Shown here: piece after piece, positions 52,139-60,687 of the stretch
Layout: each line of letters begins with the position of its first letter
How positions within the stretch are numbered: position 1 is the stretch's first letter
From: Deltaproteobacteria bacterium
GTDB taxonomy: Bacteria; Desulfobacterota; DSM-4660; Desulfatiglandales; Desulfatiglandaceae
Direction: 5' to 3'
DNA length: 64,000 bases
Assembly (NCBI GenBank): GCA_021737785.1
Contig: JAIPDI010000011.1
Coordinates: 42,670-106,669 of the forward strand
Translations under genes and position numbers: made by a program
The notes under the pieces: model-generated
What the model was told of the DNA's origin: nothing
Databases searched by the model: none
The model's input: the letters and a program-made list of their open reading frames with translations, nothing else

Positions 52139-52585
52139 TCAAGGATCCGGTGCCTTTTCGGGCAGGACGGAAAGCCCATTCTCCCTGGCCGCTTCTGCGA
52201 GTCTCTCATCATAACAGGAAAAAACGAAATTTTCCGGTGTCTTTTCCCAAACCAACAGGGCCGATGCGAGGTGGATGAGATCAAACCCCCGAAGCGGATA
52301 AACACCGATGAGATCTTCGATGGTTTGATTCAGTGCATCTGTTACATGGACTCGGATAAGGCTTTTCCAGTCCTTCTCGAAAGACAGCATCAGTGCCCCG
52401 AATGCCTTTTCGGAAAGTCCATCGGTCTCCCTTTTTTTTCTGTAAAATTCCGACAATGCCTCGGCGTATGCCACCGAGGAAGTAGCGATCTCTTCCGCCT
52501 CTCGCCACCAGCCAAGGACATCCATGGACCCCTCTTCCGACCAGTATTTCTTCACCAGGGCACTGGTGTCCAGATAGAGAATCAT
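52139..52585 (-). CDS. PIN-domain toxin (VapC-like)
   Basis: A 148-residue PIN-domain ribonuclease, the toxin of a type II toxin-antitoxin pair. Acidic metal ligands are seen at Asp6 (ILYLDTSALVKKYW), Glu near 44 (VAYAEALSEF) and Asp near 98 (LRGFDLIHLASALL). The start overlaps the antitoxin stop by 4 nt (ATGA), giving coupled translation. The family cleaves tRNA or rRNA; the target here is unknown. A second PIN pair lies on the other strand next door. Confidence 0.9.
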   Translation of the reverse strand: MILYLDTSALVKKYWSEEGSMDVLGWWREAEEIATSSVAYAEALSEFYRKKRETDGLSEKAFGALMLSFEKDWKSLIRVHVTDALNQTIEDLIGVYPLRGFDLIHLASALLVWEKTPENFVFSCYDERLAEAARENGLSVLPEKAPDP

Positions 52586-52860
52586 CGCTGATCCTCAACA
52601 GCCGTTTCCGAGACCGATTTGTCGCCAAGCCTGACAGGATGAGGGATATTCCTGTCGATCTCCTGGGTGGGAAGGCTCAACACCCTCTCTTGGGCAAGCG
52701 GATGGAGGGCCATTTTTATAGACTGCCTTCGCGTTTGCTCACAGATGATCCGGGCAATTGCCTTGCCCCGATCCGTAACAAGCACCTCTTCTCCGTCCCT
52801 TACCATGGACAAGTAGCGACTCAGCTGGTTTTTCAGTTCCTTGATACCGGTTGTTACCAT
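52582..52860 (-). CDS. Phd/YefM-type antitoxin
   Basis: A 92-residue antitoxin. The N-terminal DNA-binding part reads MVTTGIKELKNQLSRYLSMV, then GEEVLVTDRGKAIARII, which is the Phd/YefM pattern. The C-terminal tail, longer than minimal, should wrap the PIN toxin. The ATG at 52860 has GGAGG 5 nt upstream. The open frame extends far upstream, but without a ribosome site. Such antitoxins usually repress their own operon. Confidence 0.88.
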   Translation of the reverse strand: MVTTGIKELKNQLSRYLSMVRDGEEVLVTDRGKAIARIICEQTRRQSIKMALHPLAQERVLSLPTQEIDRNIPHPVRLGDKSVSETAVEDQR

Positions 52861-52886
52861 TACATCCTCCACTCGGTAGCTTCTTT

Positions 52887-52915
52887 TGTTCATAGTGGCT
52901 ACTTTCAGCTTTTTT
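52887..52915 (-). promoter_or_regulatory. Candidate promoter of the minus-strand toxin-antitoxin pair
   Basis: Minus strand TTGACA, 17 nt, CACTAT, ending about 27 nt before the antitoxin ATG. The -10 match is modest. Coordinates are approximate to a few bases. Confidence 0.4.
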
Positions 52916-53053
52916 GTCAAACATTTTTTAAGAGACGCCTGCCTGTCCGTTGTCTGCAAGACTTGAATAGACAGGACGGAAAGACCCGTTCCTGACTCCT
53001 TTTCGCCTTGATTCAACTCGGCTCGCATTTCCCTTGATCCTGCGAGATAATTA

Positions 53054-53082
53054 TTGACTTTCGATTCAACCAAAGATAACCT
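53054..53082 (+). promoter_or_regulatory. Candidate promoter of the plus-strand toxin-antitoxin pair
   Basis: TTGACT (53054-53059), 17 nt, TAACCT (53077-53082), 33 nt before the antitoxin ATG. Confidence 0.4.
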
Positions 53083-53115
53083 AAAAGTAAACTTCAAATT
53101 ATCCTGAGGTGAGAA

Positions 53116-53352
53116 ATGACCCAATATATGAGTGCCAAGGAGTTTCGGAAGCGCATGCCGGATATCCCTGAAGATCTCAAACGGTGGAAAGAAATTATCG
53201 TATTGAAGAAGTCCAGGCCGGTATTCAAGGTCGTGCCGTTTGAAGAGACACCGGGCGATTTGCTGGACCGTTCCGAAACATTGAGGGACCCCCTTCAGCC
53301 GGATCTTCAGGAAATCGCGGCGATCGTTCATAAGATCAGGGAAGCGGCTTGA
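53116..53352 (+). CDS. Phd-like antitoxin partner of a PIN toxin
   Basis: A 78-residue protein with an N-terminal MSAKEFRKRMPDIPEDL followed by EIIVLKKSRPVFKVVPFEE, the pattern of prevent-host-death antitoxins. The C-terminal helix (LQEIAAIVHKIREAA) should bind the toxin. GAGGTGA precedes the ATG. The stop overlaps the TTG start of the PIN gene. It is divergent from the other toxin-antitoxin pair, with 255 nt between their starts. Confidence 0.85.
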   Translation: MTQYMSAKEFRKRMPDIPEDLKRWKEIIVLKKSRPVFKVVPFEETPGDLLDRSETLRDPLQPDLQEIAAIVHKIREAA

Positions 53353-53783
53353 ACATCATCATCGACACCAACGTCGCCCTTTCAGGCCTGCTCTGGGGAG
53401 GTCCGCCCAACCAAATCCTCAGATGGGCGCGAGACAGGATCATCCGAGTTCTGGCATGCAGCAGGACGGTGGGTGAACTCAAGCGGGTTCTACAGTACAG
53501 CAAGTTCACGGACAGGCTTTCTGTGCTCAAGACAACCCCGGAGGAGGCCCTGGCATATTTCCTCGATCTGGTGACGTTTGCACCTGATCCTGCATCGGTG
53601 CCATCCGTTATCAAGGCAGATCCTTTCGACAATCTGTTTCTCGCGCTCGCTGTGGAAAACAAGGCCCCTTTGATCATTTCGGGAGACAGACACCTCCTTG
53701 ATCTGGAGACCTTCGAAAATATCCAGGTCATTACGCCCAGCCAGGCAGTGGAAGTGATCTTGAGGCTGTTGAAGGATAGATAA
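53349..53783 (+). CDS. PIN-domain toxin (TIGR00305-like)
   Basis: A 144-residue PIN-domain protein of the 'putative toxin-antitoxin component, PIN family' type, distinct from the VapC-like protein next door. It starts MNIIIDTNVALSGLLWGG (Asp6) and has KADPFDNLFLALAVENKA and ISGDRHLLDLETF with the remaining acidic ligands. The start is a TTG overlapping the antitoxin stop. It presumably cleaves RNA. Its different subfamily suggests the two pairs were acquired separately. Confidence 0.88.
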   Translation: MNIIIDTNVALSGLLWGGPPNQILRWARDRIIRVLACSRTVGELKRVLQYSKFTDRLSVLKTTPEEALAYFLDLVTFAPDPASVPSVIKADPFDNLFLALAVENKAPLIISGDRHLLDLETFENIQVITPSQAVEVILRLLKDR

Positions 53784-54029
53784 AGCCCCACAGCTGCCTG
53801 ATTGGGGTAACAAAGAGGGGGAGCGACTGAAATTCTCAGGCTTTGGCTTTCCAGGCTTTGTTCAGGGGCCTGACATCGCGCGAGATAGCGATGGTCAGAG
53901 GAGGCGTATCGCGCGTTGCTTATTCATTCTGAATCTGATAGGTTCTACCATGAGTCAAAGGAGAGGCGTCAAGAAAAATAAACCCGAGAACCCGCACTCA
54001 GGTTCACGCACGGAGGGTCTCAGATCAGA

Positions 54030-54980
54030 ATGGAAGAACGCATCCGATTGGGCGTCAGTCGTTGCCTGATGGGCGATGATGTCCGTTACGACGGCGGGCA
54101 TAAGCTGGATCATTTTATCCGGGACACTCTGGGGGCTTATGTAGATTTCGTACCGGTCTGCCCGGAGGTGGAGTGCGGCCTGGGCGTTCCCAGAGAAGCC
54201 ATGCGGCTGGAGGGAAACGTGGAATCCCCCCGGCTGGTCACTGTTCGAACCAAAGTGGACCTTACCGACCGAATGCTCCAATGGGCCGGTCAACGGGTCC
54301 GTCAATTGGAGAAAGAGGATCTGTGCGGATTTATCTTCAAGAGCAAGTCGCCTTCCAGCGGCATGGAACGGGTCAAGGTCTATACGGACAAGGGGATGCC
54401 GGTGATGCGGGGCGTGGGACTCTTTGCCCGGGTCTTCAAGACCCATTTCCCGCTCCTCCCGGTGGAGGATGACGGACGGCTTCATGATCCGGTGCTCCGG
54501 GAGAATTTCATTGAGAGTATATTCACGCTCAAGCGCTGGCGCGACACGCTGAAGGAGAGGAAGAGCATGGGGAGGCTCGTCCGGTTTCACACTGCCAAAA
54601 AGCTCCTCCTCCTCTCCCACAGCCAGCAGCATTATCGGGATATGGGGAAGCTGGTGGCCCAGGGGAAAGAACTCCCCGTGGCGGAACTCTACAGCCGATA
54701 TGAAACACTGCTCCTGGAGACAATAAGGCTCACGCCGACCGTCAAAAAGCACGTCAATGTACTCCAGCATATGATGGGATATTTCAAGAAGGTCCTCTCC
54801 CCGGATGAAAAACAGGAACTCTTGGAGGTGATCTCCGGCTATCACCAGGGTCTCACCCCCCTGATCGTATCGATCACCCTGTTCAACCATTATGTGCGCA
54901 AGTATCAGGAACCCTATCTCAGCCGGCAGACCTACCTGAATCCCCACCCCACGGCGCTCAAATTACGAAATCATGTGTAG
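54030..54980 (+). CDS. DUF523 and DUF1722 fusion protein (YbgA-like)
   Basis: A 316-residue protein. The N-terminal DUF523 domain has LGVSRCLMGDDVRYDGGHK and VPVCPEVECGLGVPRE, with the conserved Cys residues that may hold a cluster or metal. The C-terminal DUF1722 domain follows from about 190 (RLVRFHTAKKLLLLSHSQQ; GYFKKVLSPDEKQELLE). This fusion is widespread and is often found near photolyase genes, as here (phr is 2.4 kb away). It may act in DNA repair or thiol chemistry; its activity is not established. Confidence 0.9.
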   Translation: MEERIRLGVSRCLMGDDVRYDGGHKLDHFIRDTLGAYVDFVPVCPEVECGLGVPREAMRLEGNVESPRLVTVRTKVDLTDRMLQWAGQRVRQLEKEDLCGFIFKSKSPSSGMERVKVYTDKGMPVMRGVGLFARVFKTHFPLLPVEDDGRLHDPVLRENFIESIFTLKRWRDTLKERKSMGRLVRFHTAKKLLLLSHSQQHYRDMGKLVAQGKELPVAELYSRYETLLLETIRLTPTVKKHVNVLQHMMGYFKKVLSPDEKQELLEVISGYHQGLTPLIVSITLFNHYVRKYQEPYLSRQTYLNPHPTALKLRNHV

Positions 54981-55011
54981 TCGTGGGACGGGGCGTTTCG
55001 GGCTGCTCTTG

Positions 55012-56073
55012 TTACCCCATGATCCCGTCCCTGAGATCCTGATGGGATCGCACCGGGATCGGAAGGCACCGGTCTTTTTCCGGATTGTACATCAAGCGAT
55101 AGGACATGCCCTGTTGGGTGTCCTGGTACATCTTGTCCCAGCCCCTGACAAAATAGGGGCACTCGTCATTGAAGCAGATATACATGAACTCGTTGTCCCA
55201 GGTCTGACAGAAGGGATTGTCCGGGACCTCCCATTTGTTCAACTTCCCTCCGCAGTGGGGACAGCAAAGGGTTTCCTTGATGGCGGCCTTCTTTTGTTCC
55301 AGGGCATCCTTATCCTGGTTTTCGCCGTAGCTGATGGGGCTCACCAGCCGAGGCTTCCGGTCCGGTGGGCCCCCTTTTTTCTCAGCATAAAGGACATAAA
55401 CCGGATCACTGACCGGCGTTGATCCCGCATACTTATCGTCTCCGGGCCTCGGCTTTCCCCTCGACACAAAAAGAGAGGATTTCTCAAACCCTTCGCACTG
55501 CTTGAAGAATTCGTCCACCAGTATGGCCCGCTCATCTTGGGTCGATTCCCGCCAGAGCCTGACCGCCTTCTGAGGGAACATCCGGTCTGAAAAGATCACC
55601 AGAAAGAGCCCGCCCGGCCTCAGAATTCGCGCAACCTCTTTAAATACCGCCACCGGCTGTGTCATGTAGTCCACGGACACCGTGTTGATCACCGCGTCGA
55701 ACCGGTTATCCGAAAAGGGAAGCCGGGGATCCCGGTTGATATCGTGAAGTACATATCCGGTCAATTGGGCATTCTCTTTCAGTTCATTTTCATTCAGCCC
55801 CAGCCCCACCACCTCCGAGGGGTTGAGCGCTTCGGGGATATGGGAGTCCCATCCTGCCATCAGATCCAGAATCGCCGGCCGGTCCTCGACAATGAGGCTG
55901 CCGATAAGGTGCTCGACCGTGGAGAGTGCCAGCGTATCCAGATGGCTGACAAACCGGTCCTTTGCATAGAAGCTCGCATCATCCGACGGATCCAGTCTGG
56001 AAAAGGCGTCATGAGAAAAGATGGGGCTCATTTCCGAGACCCTGCTATCCTGACAATTTGCTGCTGATTTCAT
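55012..56073 (-). CDS. SAM-dependent methyltransferase with C-terminal zinc-ribbon region
   Basis: A 353-residue protein. The N-terminal domain has a methyltransferase core (AILDLMAGWDSHIPEAL, VVGLGLNENELKENAQL, RFDAVINTVSVDYMTQP, EVARILRPGGLFLVIFS). The C-terminal third carries Cys pairs (LCCPHCGGKLNKWE; YICFNDECPYFVRG), probably a zinc site, and a tail. Such two-part proteins occur in Desulfobacterota; substrate is unknown. A strong hairpin terminator lies just upstream of its start, separating it from cooS. Confidence 0.82.
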   Translation of the reverse strand: MKSAANCQDSRVSEMSPIFSHDAFSRLDPSDDASFYAKDRFVSHLDTLALSTVEHLIGSLIVEDRPAILDLMAGWDSHIPEALNPSEVVGLGLNENELKENAQLTGYVLHDINRDPRLPFSDNRFDAVINTVSVDYMTQPVAVFKEVARILRPGGLFLVIFSDRMFPQKAVRLWRESTQDERAILVDEFFKQCEGFEKSSLFVSRGKPRPGDDKYAGSTPVSDPVYVLYAEKKGGPPDRKPRLVSPISYGENQDKDALEQKKAAIKETLCCPHCGGKLNKWEVPDNPFCQTWDNEFMYICFNDECPYFVRGWDKMYQDTQQGMSYRLMYNPEKDRCLPIPVRSHQDLRDGIMG

Positions 56074-56088
56074 TTTTCATCCCTCCAT

Positions 56089-56120
56089 AAAAAAACCGGG
56101 TTCACATATGTGAAACCCGG
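56089..56120 (-). terminator. Intrinsic terminator downstream of cooS
   Basis: Minus strand CCGGGTTTCACATATGTGAACCCGG, an almost perfect palindrome (shown in part), followed by seven T. It stops the fur-cooS transcript before the methyltransferase. Confidence 0.85.
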
Positions 56121-56263
56121 CTCGTAGCCCCTTTTTCAGGGCGGGTTTACGATATTCTCTATTGTCTATCTTCTGTTTGAATTAAAAAATAACCATCACT
56201 GTCCGGTATTCAACAGGGGTTGTCTCTCCTGTACAGGATGAAACGATCCGGTGAGACGGGGAA

Positions 56264-56308
56264 CATGCCCCTCGGTGGTTCGGGCCAAGGCCGTTTCCGA
56301 GGGGCATG
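56264..56308 (-). promoter_or_regulatory. GC-rich hairpin right after the cooS stop
   Basis: CATGCCCCTCGG and CCGAGGGGCATG pair perfectly over 12 bp around a 21-nt loop, 4 nt after the cooS stop. It has no T-run, so it may protect the mRNA 3' end. Confidence 0.6.
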
Positions 56309-56312
56309 ACCA

Positions 56313-58289
56313 TTAGGCCGCTTCCAGCCGCTGCCGGTCGGCCATGTCCATAAGGACCCGCTCCCTGGCCTTGTCGATCCCCAGGGCCTTCCGCTTCTTG
56401 TCGATATGCGCGATCATGAGGCGGGCCATCTCATAGGGATCTTCTGCAAAGGCCCACTTCCCGAAACCCATATCCTCAAGTTCTTCAAAAAGGTGTTTGT
56501 GAAATTTAGTCCCTTCCATGATGGGGAAGGTCACCCCGAAGACCGTAAACACTCCTGATCCCACGAAGTAATGCCCGATGGAGATCGCCTTCTCACTCAT
56601 GTATTCCGGCGCCGCCCCTGCCACCGGCAGATCGGCGATGCTCTCCCCCAGACCGCCGGCACGTACCATTTCGGAACAGGCCGTCAGGATACGGCTGTTA
56701 TCCACGCAGGACCCCAGGCCCAGCACCGGGGGCATGCCCACGGTTTCACAGACCTCCCGCAGCCCGTCTCCGGCCAGATGGGCCGCTTCGGGTCTGTAGA
56801 GTCCGGCCTTGGCCAAAGCGACCTGGGAACACCCGGTCTGGACCACCAGGACGTCATTCTTGATCAATTCCTTAACCAGTTCCACATGGACCCAATCCTG
56901 CTTGACCCTCGGATTGGTACACCCGACCACGCCGGCGACCCCCCGGATGCGGCCGTTGATGATGTTATCGTTCAGAGGGGTGTAGGAGCCACGGAACGTG
57001 CCCCCCAGCATATAGTTTATATACTCGTGGGAAAACCCGTGAATGCCCGTATTCCGGATATTGGGGATCTCCACCGGGAGTTTCCGGTTTTTGAATCGGA
57101 CGATTGCGTGTTCCACAATGGCATCCGTGCACTCTCTGGGCACATGCTCCTCAAATTCAATGTGGGACACGCCTTCGATGTGGCATCTGGGGTTGGTGGT
57201 AAAAAGTTTTGTCCCATAACACTCCGCCACCTTGCCAAGACCCTGCTTGATGCACTGGACATCCACGCCCATGGCATCCACTGCGCCGGTTATAAGAATC
57301 GCCTCTGTGGACATGAAATTTCCGGCATGGGGAATTCCGTGCCGCGAGAGCATCTCCGCCCCTGAACAGCACATCCCTACCAGATTGATCCCGTCGGCCC
57401 CCGCATCTTTGGCAGCCTGAACCAGGTCCGGATCATCCACTGACGCCAGCATGGACTCGAAGAGATTGGGCTCGTGCCCGTGAATAATGATATTGACCTC
57501 TTTTTCCTTTAAACATCCCATGTTGACGTCTGCCCTGACCGGCGTCGGCGTGCCGAAGAGGATATCCGAAACCTCTGTAGCGATCATTGAACCGCCCCAA
57601 CCGTCCGCAAGGGCCGTCCGGGTGCACTGCTTGGTAAGGTTTTTATAGTCCTGGTCCACCCCCATATGCGTTCGGTGCATGATTTCCATGATCTCACGCA
57701 TGGCGCCCCTCGGGACCACGCCGTTTTTCCTCCAGGTCTCCAGGGTTTTTTCAGGCACCCGCTTAATAAAGGGGATCTCGCCTTCCACCTGGGTATAGGT
57801 CCTCTCCAGCTCGTGGTAGACGTCGAGGGCAATATCCTTGAGGTCCTTCCCTTCCACCTCGATCCCCAGTTCCGTGGCCAGATCAGCCAGCTTGATGGGA
57901 TCCTTTATGGTATATTCCTTAATCCTGCCGTTGACCACTTCCCGAAACAGATCCAGCATGGACATTCCGTGATCCGTATGGGCGGCGGCGCCTGAGGCGA
58001 CCATGCGGGCAAAATTTCTGGCCTGGATCGTATCTGCAGTGGCACCGCATACCCCCACTTTGCTGTACGGATCCTTCGGATTGATGCGGCACGGACCCAT
58101 GGTGCAGTTTTTGCAGCAGGCCGACTCGGCACCGATGGGGCATGCCTTCATGTCCGCTGCACGGTGAAATGCAGTCTCCACGCCATCCCTTTCCGCCTTC
58201 TGGAGCATTTGAGCGGTGGCCTCGCAGATCGTGGCCTCTCGAATGTTGAGTGTTTTCGCCTTAATGTCCTTTTTCGTCTTTTCAGTCAT
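56313..58289 (-). CDS. cooS: Anaerobic carbon monoxide dehydrogenase catalytic subunit
   Basis: A 658-residue nickel-iron enzyme that interconverts CO and CO2. The N-terminal Cys set CCKNCTMGPCRI supplies the D/B clusters. Further Cys and His ligands are in GMCCSGAEML, PRCHIEGVSH, GCSQVALAKAGL and GSCVDNSRIL, as in CooS proteins. The ATG at 58289 is chosen for GGAGGG 7 nt upstream. No cooF, cooC or acetyl-CoA synthase gene is adjacent. A 23-bp operator-like site lies just before the gene, nearly identical to that before fur. Confidence 0.96.
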   Translation of the reverse strand: MTEKTKKDIKAKTLNIREATICEATAQMLQKAERDGVETAFHRAADMKACPIGAESACCKNCTMGPCRINPKDPYSKVGVCGATADTIQARNFARMVASGAAAHTDHGMSMLDLFREVVNGRIKEYTIKDPIKLADLATELGIEVEGKDLKDIALDVYHELERTYTQVEGEIPFIKRVPEKTLETWRKNGVVPRGAMREIMEIMHRTHMGVDQDYKNLTKQCTRTALADGWGGSMIATEVSDILFGTPTPVRADVNMGCLKEKEVNIIIHGHEPNLFESMLASVDDPDLVQAAKDAGADGINLVGMCCSGAEMLSRHGIPHAGNFMSTEAILITGAVDAMGVDVQCIKQGLGKVAECYGTKLFTTNPRCHIEGVSHIEFEEHVPRECTDAIVEHAIVRFKNRKLPVEIPNIRNTGIHGFSHEYINYMLGGTFRGSYTPLNDNIINGRIRGVAGVVGCTNPRVKQDWVHVELVKELIKNDVLVVQTGCSQVALAKAGLYRPEAAHLAGDGLREVCETVGMPPVLGLGSCVDNSRILTACSEMVRAGGLGESIADLPVAGAAPEYMSEKAISIGHYFVGSGVFTVFGVTFPIMEGTKFHKHLFEELEDMGFGKWAFAEDPYEMARLMIAHIDKKRKALGIDKARERVLMDMADRQRLEAA

Positions 58290-58307
58290 ATGAAAGCCCT
58301 CCATTGA

Positions 58308-58330
58308 CTAATAGTTATGGTTATTGATGA
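58308..58330. promoter_or_regulatory. Fur-family operator-like site before cooS
   Basis: CTAATAGTTATGGTTATTGATGA matches the site at 59110-59132 at 20 of 23 positions and holds the inverted half-sites TAATA...TATTR. It lies between the DUF4177-like stop and the cooS ribosome site. Confidence 0.6.
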
Positions 58331-58334
58331 GTTG

Positions 58335-58562
58335 TTAAATTTTTTTGGATCGTTTCCAAATCGCGACAACGCCACTCCGGTCGAAGAATAGCTGGACCAG
58401 TTCCCATCCCTCAGCTCCCTTTTCATTTAAGATATCCGTTAATCGGCCCGCCTGATCCATCGGCACATCGTCCAAGGCGCACTCCCCATTTTGAGAACAG
58501 AAAAATGCCAGATGCTGAAATGCCTGCACCGGAATTTTGACCACGTCATATTCAAATGTCAT
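58335..58562 (-). CDS. DUF4177-like small protein
   Basis: A 75-residue cytoplasmic protein. The N-terminus FEYDVVKIPVQAFQHL and the C-terminal GAEGWELVQLFFDRSGVVAIWKR (shortened) match the DUF4177 pattern of a strand, a helix, and EGWELV. It overlaps the fur-like stop by 4 nt (ATGA) and precedes cooS by 45 nt. The start at 58562 is chosen because GGAGGA lies 7 nt upstream. Its position suggests a role with the regulator or CODH; none is known. Confidence 0.75.
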   Translation of the reverse strand: MTFEYDVVKIPVQAFQHLAFFCSQNGECALDDVPMDQAGRLTDILNEKGAEGWELVQLFFDRSGVVAIWKRSKKI

Positions 58563-59089
58563 CGGCATTCCTCCTTGGGCATGTTTTTGCTATCCCTGCT
58601 TCCGGCCTCTTCCCCGGATGGGTCGTTACCTTTTTCCGGATGGCAATCCGATTCTGCATCGTCACCCCCCGGGAAATTGAGGCCTTTGGCTGAACATTCC
58701 GTGCAGACACCCACAAACTCAAGTTTATGTCCGAACACTCCATACTTGGTGAGGTGACGGGTCATCTTTTCCAGGAGGGCCATCGGATTTTCCGGCATGC
58801 CCATCGGAAGATCTTCCACCCGGCCGCAGTGAATGCAGCTCATGTGATAATGGGGGTCGAGATTTCCGTCAAATCGCATCTGCGTTCGACCGAGGACCAG
58901 TTTGACAATGTCACCATTCGCGGCCAGGACGTCGAGATTGCGGTATACCGTTCCGAGACTGACGTGAGGCAACCGTGTCCTGACCTTTTCGTAAATCTCG
59001 TCCGCAGTGGGATGGGTCCTGGATCGTTTCACCTCATCCAGAATAACCTGCCTCTGCCGGGTGGATCTGTGCATTACATCGGAATGCAA
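58559..59089 (-). CDS. Fur-family transcriptional regulator (Fur/PerR/Nur-like)
   Basis: A 176-residue metal-dependent repressor. The winged helix reads STRQRQVILDEVKRS then VSLGTVYRNLDVLAANGDI; metal ligands include HYHMSCIHCGRVEDL and VCTECSAKG, so two CxxC pairs for structural zinc are complete. The C-terminus is extended by about 35 polar residues. A TTG at 59089 is preferred as start because GGAGG is 5 nt upstream; an ATG at 59101 has no ribosome site. Metal (Fe, Mn or Ni) or peroxide as the signal cannot be told. It shares an operator-like site with cooS. Confidence 0.85.
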   Translation of the reverse strand: MHSDVMHRSTRQRQVILDEVKRSRTHPTADEIYEKVRTRLPHVSLGTVYRNLDVLAANGDIVKLVLGRTQMRFDGNLDPHYHMSCIHCGRVEDLPMGMPENPMALLEKMTRHLTKYGVFGHKLEFVGVCTECSAKGLNFPGGDDAESDCHPEKGNDPSGEEAGSRDSKNMPKEECR

Positions 59090-59109
59090 AAAAACCTCCA
59101 TAATTTCTA

Positions 59110-59132
59110 CTAATAGTAATGGTTATTAATAA
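59110..59132. promoter_or_regulatory. Fur-family operator-like site before fur
   Basis: CTAATAGTAATGGTTATTAATAA contains TAATAGT-A-ATGGTTATTA, an AT-rich imperfect 7-1-7-type palindrome, directly upstream of the regulator. It matches the site before cooS. Confidence 0.6.
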
Positions 59133-59246
59133 TAGACATGGATCATCAGGTTGTCAAGATAAAACATAAGCCCCTGATGTTTAGCGAACTTCGCTTCCCC
59201 GCACTCAGGAGGAGAAGGACAGTAAAGGGAGGCCAGGCAAGGACAA

Positions 59247-60194
59247 TTATCTCCTTTTGGTCAGCATTTTGGCCATAAGGGCGCCGATTCCCTGGGGGAG
59301 CATCTCTTCCGGGGTCAGTTTTCCCAAGACATCCAGAAATGCCTGGGCCGGCGGCGACAGATGCTGATTTTTGAGATAGGCGACGCTCACATCCAGAAAA
59401 ATGCGGGAGCCTTCAAATACAATAACGGCCAATTTTCCCTCTTCCAGCTCCATCGCCACAGACTGCTTCACCAGGAAAGAAATCCCGTCACCCCGCTGAA
59501 CCAACTGCTTGATGAACTCCGTGTTGCTCGTCTCCATCAGAATGTCCGGAGTATAACCATGACTCGCAAACAATTGATTGACCAGCCGGCGGGTCCCTGA
59601 GCCGGCCTCTTTCATGATGATCGGTTCCCTGGCGATTTGATCAAATGCGACAGCGTTCTTCCCGGCCAGAGGATGCGTCGGAGCAGCAATCAGGATCAAT
59701 TCCTCCATGCTGAAAGGGGAAAAATGGACGTCGGGATGGTCCTTGGCCTTGGCAATAAGGGCGATCTCATTCTGGAAATTGACCAGACTGAGTGTCATAT
59801 CCTGAGAACTCCCCTCGTCCAGATGGATTTTGATGTCCGGATAGGTCTCACGGAAACGGGTAATGATCCATGGCATGAAATAGCGGGCATAGGCCTTGGT
59901 GGTGCCGAGCCTCAGGACCCCGCGCTTCAGCTCCCGCATATCTTCAATTACATCTTCCAGTTCCTTTTCATATTCAAACATCCTGCGCACATAGGGATAG
60001 AGGATCTTCCCCTCGTCGCTCAGATAGATCCTTCTGCCCCGCTTTTTAAACAGCCTCAGGTTACAGGTGGATTCAAGCTGCCTGATCTGGGCCGTAACGG
60101 CCGGTTGCGTAACAAAAAGCTTTTCAGCAGCGGTGGTAAAATTCTCGTGTTTTGCAGCCAGGCAGAAGACCCTCAGTTGATTGAAATTGAGCAT
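59247..60194 (-). CDS. LysR-family transcriptional regulator
   Basis: A 315-residue LTTR of the CysB/CbbR-like group. The helix-turn-helix is MLNFNQLRVFCLAAKHENF, then TQPAVTAQIRQLESTCNLRL, and the effector domain begins near 90 (GVLRLGTTKAYARYFMPWI). It is divergent from the phenylphosphate-synthase-like genes, with 493 nt between starts and palindromic TCATAA/TTATGA sites in the gap. It probably activates that operon in response to an aromatic or related metabolite. Confidence 0.92.
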   Translation of the reverse strand: MLNFNQLRVFCLAAKHENFTTAAEKLFVTQPAVTAQIRQLESTCNLRLFKKRGRRIYLSDEGKILYPYVRRMFEYEKELEDVIEDMRELKRGVLRLGTTKAYARYFMPWIITRFRETYPDIKIHLDEGSSQDMTLSLVNFQNEIALIAKAKDHPDVHFSPFSMEELILIAAPTHPLAGKNAVAFDQIAREPIIMKEAGSGTRRLVNQLFASHGYTPDILMETSNTEFIKQLVQRGDGISFLVKQSVAMELEEGKLAVIVFEGSRIFLDVSVAYLKNQHLSPPAQAFLDVLGKLTPEEMLPQGIGALMAKMLTKRR

Positions 60195-60355
60195 GAGTCA
60201 TTTTTCTCCGTTTCCAAGCGTTATCTCTGGTTCGTTGTCAGTTTCCATCTGGCCTTGAGGTTATTCACTGGAAATTAGAAGTGTTTCGCATTCAGATTTT
60301 GAACCTTAGGGATTGAATAACGCTCATTTAAATAAAAATTATGACTTAAAATCAA
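60195..60355. other. Left part of the LysR-pps intergenic region
   Basis: AT-rich, with no coding frame. The LysR promoter should lie here. No consensus promoter was placed. Confidence 0.3.
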
Positions 60356-60383
60356 TCATAAGCTCAAGTTATGAATATCATAA
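60356..60383. promoter_or_regulatory. Predicted LysR operator, three TCATAA half-sites
   Basis: TCATAA-N7-TTATGA (60356-60374) contains a T-N11-A core (ATAAGCTCAAGTTAT). Its second half is shared with the perfect palindrome TTATGAATATCATAA (60369-60383). Confidence 0.6.
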
Positions 60384-60687
60384 AAAAAAAGAATTTGACA
60401 GAGTTAATTGTATTGATGAAGATAATGATAACTTTTCATGGATATTTTATGTCCTGATACACATAAGAATAACTCAAATGGAATCCAAACAGTATTAACC
60501 TGTGTCGGCCTTACCCATTTCTTCTTCAAATTGTCTGCGAAAACGAATTCTCCCGGGGACTTTCCCCGATGGTCTGTGCCATCAATATGGCGGCTTTTGT
60601 TTGTTACCCTTGTCGTGTTGGGCATTTCGTGAGTAGGCATCGCGCCTTATATTATTAACCCAAGAGCTATAGAAAGGGAGGAGAAAC
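60384..60687. other. Right part of the LysR-pps intergenic region
   Basis: No convincing -35/-10 or -24/-12 pair was found. A good ribosome site (AAAGGGAGGAG) ends 5 nt before the next gene. Confidence 0.3.
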
